DNA of 44,593 bases from Pyrinomonadaceae bacterium (GTDB lineage Bacteria > Acidobacteriota > Blastocatellia > Pyrinomonadales > Pyrinomonadaceae). A program made the position numbers and the translations under genes. Under the pieces are notes generated by a model. It was not told where the DNA came from. It did not search any database and was given only the letters and a program-made list of their open reading frames with translations. Positions 33,296 to 41,074 of this stretch are shown piece by piece; within the stretch, counting starts at the first letter, position 1, and each line of letters starts with the position of its first letter. The stretch is from assembly GCA_014534425.1 (NCBI GenBank), contig JACVRN010000032.1, forward strand, positions 1 to 44,593, given 5' to 3'.

Positions 33296-33395
33296 GATTT
33301 TAGATTTTGGATTTTGGATTGGAGTGGCAACAAGCGTTGAAGAGCTTCAATCTTGTTCTCTGAATCCAAAATCTAAAATCCAAACTCTAAAATCG
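33296..33395. repeat. Heptamer-unit inverted repeat (locus H)
   Basis: Left heptamers GATTTTA, GATTTTG, GATTTTG, GATTGGA are matched by a right arm (33363-33394) that reads GATTTTA, GAGTTTG, GATTTTA, GATTTTG on the other strand. The loop contains further pairing (AACAAG/CTTGTT and TTGAAG/CTTCAA). It spans cheW stop to HEAT-gene start. Confidence 0.9.
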
Positions 33396-33398
33396 AAC

Positions 33399-35663
33399 AT
33401 GCTTTCTCTTGAGGCCACGCTTGATAGGGTGGAGCGCTTGAGTCAGTCGGGCGCGGCGGCGGACGTGCGCGCTCTGGTTCGATTGCTAGGCAGCGAGGAT
33501 TGGCAGACGCGTCGCGCAGCCGCAGAAGGCATCTCTTCGCTTGTCCTGACGCGGGCTGAAGGGCTGAACACTGATGAGCTTTTCCGGGAGCTTATCACGG
33601 CTGTCTCGGACAAGACGGATGCGGGTCGTCGCGCCGCCGCCATCGCCGCGCTCGAAGGCATAGGAGCGCCCGCGCTCCCTGCGCTCGCGCAAAGCTTGCG
33701 CGATAGCGAAGCGTCGTCTGCGATTGCCCTGGCCGGTCTCATAGGACAGGTGGGAGGCGAGGAAGCGGTCACGCTCCTTGAGCCGCTAGCGGAGAGCAGG
33801 GACACGAACATCGCCACGTCTGCAATCTCTGCGCTCGGTCGCACGCGCCACCCTGCTGCAACTCAGTTGCTTCTCCGCGCGCTTGAGCGAGAGGACGAAT
33901 GGCTGCGCTTTGCCGCCGTCGGCGCGCTCGGAGAGCTTGGCGACGCGCGTGCGGTTCCAACTCTGGAAAAGCTTCTCAAGGAACCCTTGATGGAAGAGGC
34001 TGCGGCGACGGCGCTAGAAGAGATTGCGAGCATCGAGTCCGTCACGGCGCTCGCAGGGAACCTGCGTGACGAGGACGGAAGGTTTCGGCCTCGTGTTCTG
34101 GCCGCGCTGGTCTCTTTGAGCGAAGACGAGCGCTCGCTTCCTTCTGCCGTGCAGGAGCGCCTGCGTTATCTTGCAGAGCATCTGTTTCGACAGTCTGCGG
34201 ACGATGCGACCTTCGGAGACCTGCTGCGATTGACCGCGACCCTTGACCCGCAGCTTAAACGCGCGAGCATTACAGCGCTCGGTTGGATGGGCGACGACCG
34301 CGCTGTTCCCGTCATAGCCGAAGCGCTCGCAGACCCCGCGTTCATCAAAACCGCGCGGCGCGCTCTTCGTAATCTATCCGGCAACGTACACGCGCTCACT
34401 CGAATGTTGGAGATGGAAGCAGACCTCATCCCGCCGCTTGAAATCGCCACGGCTATCAGTGGAGCTAAGAGTTATCAGGCGATTGAAGCGGCGGCGCGCT
34501 TGAGCCTGGAGGCTGCGGACGCAGAGACTATGGAAGCGGCGCTGGCTGTGCTGGCCGCAGGCCGCGACCAACTTCGCAAGGCTCACGCCGAACTGCTGGA
34601 CAGAGAGCGCGCACTGAAGCTTGCTGAAAGTCTCTCAGACCTCTTGAGCATGGCAGAGGGGCGAGCGCTCGTAGAGATTGCGGAAACCCTTGGGCTGCTC
34701 GCTTCTGCTCTGCCGTTCGCCCTGATGGAGCGCATAGCGGATACTTTGTCGCAGGTGAGCACGGACGACCATCTCTTAGCGCGGCTCGCCTTTCTGGATA
34801 ACGCAGACCCTTTGAGGGCCGTCGAAGAGGCCGCGCGTGCGGAGCGCCACAAGAGCGCACGCGTGCGTCTCTCGGCCATAGAAATTTTAAGCTGGCGCTC
34901 GCGGCCACGCGACAACGCTTCGCTCGCGCTTCATCTGACGGACGAAGCGACGGGCGTGCGCCGAGCGGCCATGCGAGCCATGCGACGCGGCGCTCCAACG
35001 CCGGAGGCCAATCGCGCCATACACGCGGCGCTCGCCGACGAAGACATATGGGTCAGGGCCGAGGCCATAGCTACTCTGGGAGCGCTCTTCGGCGCGGACT
35101 CGGAAGCGCGTGCGAGGCTTCGTGAAGCTCTGGGCGAGCCTCACCCGCTAGTGCGTGTCGCCGCCTCAGAAGCTTTGACCGAGCACGCGGACAGCAAAGA
35201 CTGGCGAGCGCTGGCCCAAACAGTTCGCCGCGACTCTCAGCCCGAAGCGCGTCGCGCCGCGACCCTCGCTTTCACTCGCTGCCCGCAGCCGCGCACGACT
35301 TTATCGGTCGCACGCGCCGCTCTCAAAGACGAGGCGTGGCCCGTCAGGCGCGCGGGCGTGCAGGTACTCTCGACCTGCCTGGAAGCTTCGGCGCACAAGC
35401 TGCTTCTGGAAGTGGTGTCGGACGAAGATGAGCACGAGACTGTGCGTGGCGCAGCGCTTCGCGCCTTCGCGCCCCTTGATGCCCCGCGAGCCGTCTCTCT
35501 CTCCTGCGATTTAATCTCGACCGGAGACGCCGCGCTCATAGAAGACGCTTACGCGGCCCTTAAATCTTTAGAGCGCACGCACGCAGAACTGATGGAGGAG
35601 ACCGCGCACACCTGTGCCCCCCGCGCCGCCAGCATCATAAAAGCAGTGATGAGTGATAAGTGA
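33399..35663 (+). CDS. HEAT-repeat protein in the chemosensory cluster
   Basis: The product of 754 residues consists of paired helices of about 31 residues with HEAT/PBS-lyase patterns throughout. Examples are DWQTRRAAAEGISSL, DAGRRAAAIAALEGIG, DTNIATSAISALGRT, EDEWLRFAAVGALGELGD and EDIWVRAEAIATLGALFG. Such solenoids are protein-binding scaffolds. The ATG at 33399 directly follows repeat locus H; the longer frame to 33183 overlaps cheW and reads through the repeat. The last residues (VMSDK and stop) are encoded by the start of locus I. Its place between cheW and cheR suggests a scaffold or adaptor in receptor signalling, which is inference from position. Confidence 0.85.
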   Translation: MLSLEATLDRVERLSQSGAAADVRALVRLLGSEDWQTRRAAAEGISSLVLTRAEGLNTDELFRELITAVSDKTDAGRRAAAIAALEGIGAPALPALAQSLRDSEASSAIALAGLIGQVGGEEAVTLLEPLAESRDTNIATSAISALGRTRHPAATQLLLRALEREDEWLRFAAVGALGELGDARAVPTLEKLLKEPLMEEAAATALEEIASIESVTALAGNLRDEDGRFRPRVLAALVSLSEDERSLPSAVQERLRYLAEHLFRQSADDATFGDLLRLTATLDPQLKRASITALGWMGDDRAVPVIAEALADPAFIKTARRALRNLSGNVHALTRMLEMEADLIPPLEIATAISGAKSYQAIEAAARLSLEAADAETMEAALAVLAAGRDQLRKAHAELLDRERALKLAESLSDLLSMAEGRALVEIAETLGLLASALPFALMERIADTLSQVSTDDHLLARLAFLDNADPLRAVEEAARAERHKSARVRLSAIEILSWRSRPRDNASLALHLTDEATGVRRAAMRAMRRGAPTPEANRAIHAALADEDIWVRAEAIATLGALFGADSEARARLREALGEPHPLVRVAASEALTEHADSKDWRALAQTVRRDSQPEARRAATLAFTRCPQPRTTLSVARAALKDEAWPVRRAGVQVLSTCLEASAHKLLLEVVSDEDEHETVRGAALRAFAPLDAPRAVSLSCDLISTGDAALIEDAYAALKSLERTHAELMEETAHTCAPRAASIIKAVMSDK

Positions 35664-35753
35664 CAAGAAGAAGCAATCAGCCGTCAGCTTTCAGCTATCA
35701 GCAAAAGCAAGGTGTCTTCTGCTGATAGCTGAAAGCTGACGGCTGATTGCTTC
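35646..35753. repeat. Heptamer-unit repeat with 34-bp perfect arms (locus I)
   Basis: It opens with GTGATGA, GTGATAA, GTGACAA, in which the HEAT-gene stop lies. Perfect arms then follow at 35670-35703 and 35720-35753, built of GCAATCA, GCCGTCA, GCTTTCA and GCTATCA, with a 16-base loop. It ends nine bases before the cheR ATG. Confidence 0.93.
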
Positions 35754-35762
35754 CTTTTAATT

Positions 35763-36644
35763 ATGAACTTCGATTCGTCCAACCAGGAGCCTTTGATTTT
35801 GTCGCGGGACGGCGCGCGCCCGCGCATGGACGAGTCTACTTTCTTGCGCCTGCGCGACCTTATCTATCAATCTTCGGGGCTGCATGTCGATTCGAAATCG
35901 CAATCCACGCTTGAGCGTCGTCTTCGCCCGCGCGTGCAGGCGCTTCATCTTGGAAGCTTCGAGCAGTATTACCTCTACCTTCAATTCGACCGCGAGCGCA
36001 GGGAAGAGTTGCAGCGTGCGCTCGATGCCGTCGCCGTCCACGAAACCTACTTCTTCCGCGAGGGGCGTGCGCTCCTGGCCTTTAGCCAGGAGATGCTGCA
36101 CGAGATAGCGAAGCGCAACCGCTCTGCGCGCACTCTTCGCATCTGGAGCGCTGGCTGCTCCACGGGCGAAGAGGCTTACACGTTAGCCATACTGATACTT
36201 GAGTCCGGCCTCTTCGATGACTGGAAGATAGAGCTTTCGGCTTCAGACCTTTCGCAGAGAGTGATAGCGCTGGCGCGTGCGGGGCGCTACCGCCAGAATT
36301 CCTTCCGCACTATGGATGATGAAAGACGCGCGCGTTACTTCACGCAGCAGTCGGACGGCTCGTGGTTGATAGACGAGCGGCTGCGCGTGATGGTCAACTT
36401 CGGCTGCTTTAATCTGGCGGACAGCCGCCGCTATAACATCTATTCCGAACTGGATGTCATCTTCTGTCGCAACGTCATGCTCTACTTCGATGCGGCGGCG
36501 CGTCGTCGCACCGTGACCGGCTTTCATCAACAGCTACGCGAAGGCGGCTACTTAATCCTGGGCGCATCCGAATCCCTCGTCACGCTCAACGTCCCCTTCC
36601 GCCTGTCGCATTTACAAAACGACCTCGTTTACCAGAAACAGTGA
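35763..36644 (+). CDS. cheR: Chemoreceptor glutamate methyltransferase CheR
   Basis: The 293-residue protein has the CheR N-terminal helical domain (about 20-95, FLRLRDLIYQSSGLHV and TYFFRE). The SAM-binding domain follows, with WSAGCSTGEEAYTLA, the acidic SASDLS segment and FCRNVMLYFD. It transfers methyl groups from SAM to receptor glutamates for adaptation and acts opposite CheB, which follows 27 bases downstream. It has no TPR extension or pentapeptide-binding feature that I can identify. The ATG lacks a ribosome site and follows repeat locus I. Its stop lies in a remnant heptamer pair (GTGATGA, GTGCTGA at 36641-36654). Confidence 0.95.
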   Translation: MNFDSSNQEPLILSRDGARPRMDESTFLRLRDLIYQSSGLHVDSKSQSTLERRLRPRVQALHLGSFEQYYLYLQFDRERREELQRALDAVAVHETYFFREGRALLAFSQEMLHEIAKRNRSARTLRIWSAGCSTGEEAYTLAILILESGLFDDWKIELSASDLSQRVIALARAGRYRQNSFRTMDDERRARYFTQQSDGSWLIDERLRVMVNFGCFNLADSRRYNIYSELDVIFCRNVMLYFDAAARRRTVTGFHQQLREGGYLILGASESLVTLNVPFRLSHLQNDLVYQKQ

Positions 36645-36671
36645 TGAGTGCTGAGTTAAAGCAACTTCTTT

Positions 36672-37730
36672 ATGACATATCGCTTACTCATAGCAGATGA
36701 TTCTCCTTTGTACCGGCTGCGGTTGTCGCAGATTTTCGCGGCCTCGGACAGGTTGCAGATTGTGGGGCTGGCGGCGAACGGGCGCGAGGCCATTGCTCTG
36801 ATTAAGGAGCGTCGGCCCGACGTGCTGGTGCTTGATTTGGAGATGCCTGAGTTGGACGGCTTCAGCGTGCTGCGGTGGGCCATGAAGAACGCGTTGTTGC
36901 CGGTCGTGGTCTGTAGCGGCCTGGGCGAGCGCGAGAGCGTGTTTCGTGCTCTTGAAGCGGGCGCGGTCGATTTCATCACGAAGCCGGAGCTTCGCAACGC
37001 TATTCGCTCGGAAGAGTTCGCAGAGCACCTTCGCCAGCGCGTGGAGGCTGTGGCAGAAGCTCATGCGCGCCAAGCGCTGCCGCGCGATGAGGAGAAAGAA
37101 TCGCATCTGGCGCTCACGCGTCTTGCTCAGGCAAGGGCGAAACGTACGCGGGCCTGCATCGTGGGCATAGTAGGCTCCGCCGGAAGCCCTGCGGCGGTCG
37201 GCCTTCTTCTCTCCAGATTAAGAAGAGACTTTTGTGTTCCTATAATCATTGCGCTTCACATGCCGCAGGGCTTCACGCGCTCCTTCGCGGAAAGACTCTC
37301 GCGCACAACCTCTTTCACCGCACGCGAGGCGCGCGACTCGGAGCACATCAACAACTCTCAACTCTACATAGCGCCGGGCGGCCATCACACGACGATTAAA
37401 GGCCACGCCGACGAAAAGCTTTTCTTTAACATCGCTCCTTCATCCGCGAACGATTTCTACACGCCGTCTGCCGACAAATTACTGGGCAGCCTCGCAGACT
37501 CTTGCGGCGAAAAATCTATGGCCGTAGTCCTCACTGGTATGGGCGACGATGGGCTTCGCGGCGCACGCGCCATACATGAGCGCGGCGGCTCAGTCCTGGT
37601 CGAATCACGCGATTCGGCCCTCATCTGGGGCATGCCCCGCGCCGTCTCGGAAGCAGGACTTGCGGACGCGGAACTAACTCCGACAGCAATCGCCGCCGCG
37701 CTTCCGCTTCTCTGCGATAATTCAGATTGA
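36672..37730 (+). CDS. cheB: Chemotaxis protein-glutamate methylesterase CheB
   Basis: The 352-residue protein has an N-terminal receiver domain with acidic pair 9-10, phospho-Asp55 in LDLEMPELDG and Lys104 in ITKPE. The CheB methylesterase domain (about 160-345) keeps Ser in GSAGSPAAV near 169, His in ALHMPQGFT near 195 and Asp in LTGMGDDG near 291. Phosphorylation by CheA would activate demethylation or deamidation of receptors. The nucleophile motif GSAGS differs from the more common GASTGG, but the Ser is in place. It ends the che gene run. Confidence 0.95.
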   Translation: MTYRLLIADDSPLYRLRLSQIFAASDRLQIVGLAANGREAIALIKERRPDVLVLDLEMPELDGFSVLRWAMKNALLPVVVCSGLGERESVFRALEAGAVDFITKPELRNAIRSEEFAEHLRQRVEAVAEAHARQALPRDEEKESHLALTRLAQARAKRTRACIVGIVGSAGSPAAVGLLLSRLRRDFCVPIIIALHMPQGFTRSFAERLSRTTSFTAREARDSEHINNSQLYIAPGGHHTTIKGHADEKLFFNIAPSSANDFYTPSADKLLGSLADSCGEKSMAVVLTGMGDDGLRGARAIHERGGSVLVESRDSALIWGMPRAVSEAGLADAELTPTAIAAALPLLCDNSD

Positions 37731-37767
37731 AACAGGTGCTTTACTTTCCCGCCTACGTCTCGGATGT

Positions 37768-37773
37768 TAAGAT
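37768..37773 (+). promoter_or_regulatory. Candidate extended -10 promoter for mutS2
   Basis: TG, one base, then TAAGAT gives an extended -10 motif about 37 bases before the mutS2 ATG. No good -35 box is seen. Confidence 0.3.
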
Positions 37774-37809
37774 AGCTGTCAATCGAACGTTTTTGTGTAA
37801 GGCAAGGGG

Positions 37810-40272
37810 ATGAACGAACAGGCTTTTTCGACGCTTGAGTACGGGGCTTTGCGCGAGCTTCTGCGGCGCGGGGCGCAGACGGAGATGGGGCGCAGGCGTG
37901 TGGACGCGCTCGTGCCCTTCGATGATTTGGAAGAGTTGCGGCGTGCGCTCTCAGCGCTCTCGGAATGTATAGAGCTTAGAAGGCGCGGGGCCTCCTGGTA
38001 TTTCGCGGAACTCGCAGACCCGCGCGATGCGCTTTCGCTTTTGAGGATTGAGGGCGCAACGCTTGAGCCTTTGACCATCCTTGAGCTTGGGCGTTTGTGC
38101 GAGCAGGCGCAGAACGCGCGTGCCGTCATCATGGCCGAGCGCGAAACGGCCCCGATTCTCTGGCAGATGGTAGAGTCGCTGCCGCGCGAATTGAACAGCC
38201 TGGCCGCGCGCATCTCAAACAAGATTCTGCCGAGCGGAGAGTTGGACGACCGCGCAAGCCCTGAGCTTGGACGCCTGCGCGCAGAGATAAACCGGCTGCG
38301 CTCGCAGATAACTCATCACCTTGAATCATTGATGCGGCGCTCCGAAAGCGCGATTCAGGATGAGCTTGTCACTTTGAGGAACGACCGCTTTGTGATTCCG
38401 GTCAAGGCAGACCATCGCGGGCGCGTCAAAGGAGTGGCGCACGGATTTTCATCTTCGGGCGCGACCGCTTTCATAGAGCCGCTTGAGACGATTGAGTCGA
38501 ACAACGAATTGCAGTCTTTGCGCGAGACGGAAGAGCGAGAGATTGCGCGTATACTCTACGCGCTCTCCGAAGAATTAAGACGGGAGCTTCCGGCGCTTGA
38601 GCGGGCGGCGCTCGCCGTCACGGAGCTTGATTTCCTGGGTGCCAAGGCGGCCTTTCAACGCCGCTTCGAGTGCTGTGTGCCGTTGATAAACGAGAGCGGC
38701 GTGCTTGAGCTTGTGGAAGCGCGACATCCTTTACTGGAAGAGAACCTGCGCGCTCAAGGACGCTCGGTTGTGCCGGTTTCATTCTCGCTCGACGCAGAGC
38801 GTCCGGTGATGGTCATTTCGGGCGCGAACGCTGGCGGTAAAACCGTCGTGCTCAAGACTGCCGGACTGTCTGCGTTGATAGCCCTCTCTGGCCTTCCCGT
38901 TCCGGCTCGGCGCGCGAGCGTTCCCTTTTACTCTTCGGTGCTCGCCGACATCGGCGACCATCAATCGCTCGCGGCCAATCTCTCAACCTTCACCTCGCAC
39001 GTAGCCAACATCGCACGCATGATGGAGATTTGTCGGCCTCCCGCGCTCGTGCTTCTAGATGAAGTCGGGACGGGCACAGACCCGGAGGAAGGCTCTGCGC
39101 TTGGCGTGGCCGTGGTGGATCACTTTCGTAGAGCGTGCGGCGCGCACGTTCTGGCGACGACGCACTATAGTGGCCTGAAGATGTACGCGGCCAACGAGGA
39201 CGCTGTGCAGAACGCGAGCGTGGAGTTTGACGAGAAGACATTGCAGCCTACTTATCGCCTGCTCGTAGGCGTCGCGGGTTCTTCGTCCGGCATAGAGATA
39301 GCGCGGCGCTTCGGTTTCCCCGAAGAGATTGTAGAAGAGGCGCGTGAGCGTGTTAGCTCGTCAGCGCTTGATGCTGCTGAATATCTGAAACGAATTAAGC
39401 GCGAGTCGGAAGAGGCCGAAGCCCTGCGTCGCGCGTTGGAAGAAGAGCGAGAGGCCGTGGCTGAAAAGTACGCGGCGCTGGATGTGGAAGCCGCACGGCG
39501 CGAGCGCGAGCGGCAGGCAGCCTTCGAGCGAGAGCTTCTGGAGGCGATTGACGAATTCGAAAAGCGCTCGCGCGAGCTTTCGTCAAAAATCGAAGACCGC
39601 GTGGAGCGTGCGCGCGTGGAACGCGAAGCGCAACGACGCGCCGCAGAATTGAAGCGCGAAGCCGCGCGGGCCGCAGCCGCCGCAACGCCTGCCGCCGGGC
39701 AACAGAGAGGTGTTCGCGTAGTGCGCGACGGGCAGGTCTTGGAAAGTAACACGCGTGCAGGCGAGGGCGTGAGGACTGTCAAAGCGCCTTCGCGTCCAAT
39801 CCGAAAGGGAGACCAGGTGCGCCTGAAATCCTTTGGCTCAATAGGAATCGTGGACAAGGTGACGGGCGACGAGGCGGAGGTGCGCGTCAAGTCTTTACGT
39901 ATGCGCGAGAAGCTTGAGAATCTTGAACTGGTGGAATCCGAGCCGGAGCCGCAGCCCGCCTCTCGCGGCGCGCGTCTCAAAGTCTCTAAGGGAACGGAAG
40001 TGAGTTTACGCGCGCCCGACGATGACCCCGAAACGGAAATCAATCTCATAGGACGCACGACGGACGAAGCCGTGGACGCTACGGACAAGTTTCTGGACGA
40101 AGCCTACATGCACAGCATGAGCCGCGTTCGCATCATACACGGCCACGGCACAGGCGCGCTCCGCCGGGCCATCGCCGATTTTCTGCGAGGCCACCCGCAC
40201 GTAGAGCGCTTCAGTCAGGCTCCACCGGATCAGGGCGGCGCGGGCGCGACCGTTGTAGAGCTTAAGCAGTAG
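37810..40272 (+). CDS. mutS2: Endonuclease MutS2
   Basis: The 820-residue protein matches MutS2: an N-terminal core and lever region (1-300), then the MutS-type ATPase with Walker A GANAGGKT near 338-345 and Walker B LVLLDEVGTGTDPEEG near 410. A long Glu/Arg/Ala-rich coil (about 510-630) and a small beta domain (about 670-715) follow. The C-terminal Smr nuclease domain (about 741-815) holds INLIGRTTDEAV and IIHGHGTGALR. MutS2 lacks the mismatch-recognition domain and acts on recombination intermediates or on collided ribosomes. The ATG follows AAGGGG closely. Confidence 0.96.
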   Translation: MNEQAFSTLEYGALRELLRRGAQTEMGRRRVDALVPFDDLEELRRALSALSECIELRRRGASWYFAELADPRDALSLLRIEGATLEPLTILELGRLCEQAQNARAVIMAERETAPILWQMVESLPRELNSLAARISNKILPSGELDDRASPELGRLRAEINRLRSQITHHLESLMRRSESAIQDELVTLRNDRFVIPVKADHRGRVKGVAHGFSSSGATAFIEPLETIESNNELQSLRETEEREIARILYALSEELRRELPALERAALAVTELDFLGAKAAFQRRFECCVPLINESGVLELVEARHPLLEENLRAQGRSVVPVSFSLDAERPVMVISGANAGGKTVVLKTAGLSALIALSGLPVPARRASVPFYSSVLADIGDHQSLAANLSTFTSHVANIARMMEICRPPALVLLDEVGTGTDPEEGSALGVAVVDHFRRACGAHVLATTHYSGLKMYAANEDAVQNASVEFDEKTLQPTYRLLVGVAGSSSGIEIARRFGFPEEIVEEARERVSSSALDAAEYLKRIKRESEEAEALRRALEEEREAVAEKYAALDVEAARRERERQAAFERELLEAIDEFEKRSRELSSKIEDRVERARVEREAQRRAAELKREAARAAAAATPAAGQQRGVRVVRDGQVLESNTRAGEGVRTVKAPSRPIRKGDQVRLKSFGSIGIVDKVTGDEAEVRVKSLRMREKLENLELVESEPEPQPASRGARLKVSKGTEVSLRAPDDDPETEINLIGRTTDEAVDATDKFLDEAYMHSMSRVRIIHGHGTGALRRAIADFLRGHPHVERFSQAPPDQGGAGATVVELKQ

Positions 40273-40314
40273 AATGTTTTTCCCTCTAATCTTTTAACTT
40301 AAGGAGCAAATTCG

Positions 40315-41040
40315 ATGGGTATTACCAACCTCCAATCCGGCACGAACGTGCATGAGATTGCCGATGGCATTTATCGCATCAACACGCCTATACCGGATGC
40401 GCCCGGCGGCTTCTCTTTCAATCAATACCTGATAGTTGACGACGCGCCTCTGCTTTTCCATACAGGCCCGCGCAAGCTCTTTCCCCTGGTGCGCGAGGCC
40501 GTTGAAAGCCTGATGCCCGTGGAGCGTCTGCGTTACGTCTCCTTCTCGCACGTCGAAGCAGACGAGTGCGGCTCTTTGAATGATTGGCTGCGGGCTGCGC
40601 CTGAAGCCGTGGCGGTGTGCGGGCAAATAGCGGCGATGGTCTCAATCGAAGACCTGGCGGACAGAAGCCCGCGCGCAATGGCGGACGGCGAGAGGCTATC
40701 TTTGGGACGGCACGAGGTAAAGTGGCTGGACGCGCCGCACCTGCCGCACGCATGGGAATGCGGCTTCATGATGGAAGAGAAGACGCGCACGCTCCTGTGC
40801 GGCGACCTTTTCACGCAGCCGGGCACGGGCGACGTGCCGCTCACGGAAAGCGACATACTTACGCCCAGCGAAGAGTTCCGCCGCGAGTTGGACTACTTCT
40901 CGCATACAAAGAATGCGCGCCCTATGATTGAGAGACTCGCAGCAGAGTCACCGTCAACGCTCGCCTGCATGCACGGCAGCGCGTGGCGCGGCGACGGCGG
41001 CCAGTTGCTGCGCGCGTTGGCCGATTCACTGGAAAAGTAA
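40315..41040 (+). CDS. Metallo-beta-lactamase-fold protein, di-iron FprA/ODP-like
   Basis: The 241-residue domain has the ligand set of oxygen-handling di-iron MBL proteins: His79, Glu81 and Asp83 in SHVEADECGSL. A later His near 145 (LPHAW), Asp164 in LLCGDLF and His near 222 in CMHGSAW complete the set. HxExD in place of the HxHxDH zinc motif fits flavo-diiron protein cores and ODP oxygen sensors. No flavodoxin or rubredoxin domain is attached, so an oxygen or redox-sensing role is as likely as oxygen reduction. AAGGAG lies eight bases before the ATG. It sits between mutS2 and dnaG on the same strand. Confidence 0.88.
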   Translation: MGITNLQSGTNVHEIADGIYRINTPIPDAPGGFSFNQYLIVDDAPLLFHTGPRKLFPLVREAVESLMPVERLRYVSFSHVEADECGSLNDWLRAAPEAVAVCGQIAAMVSIEDLADRSPRAMADGERLSLGRHEVKWLDAPHLPHAWECGFMMEEKTRTLLCGDLFTQPGTGDVPLTESDILTPSEEFRRELDYFSHTKNARPMIERLAAESPSTLACMHGSAWRGDGGQLLRALADSLEK

Positions 41041-41074
41041 GGCCGCTCATTCTTTTATTGAACTGATAACCGCA

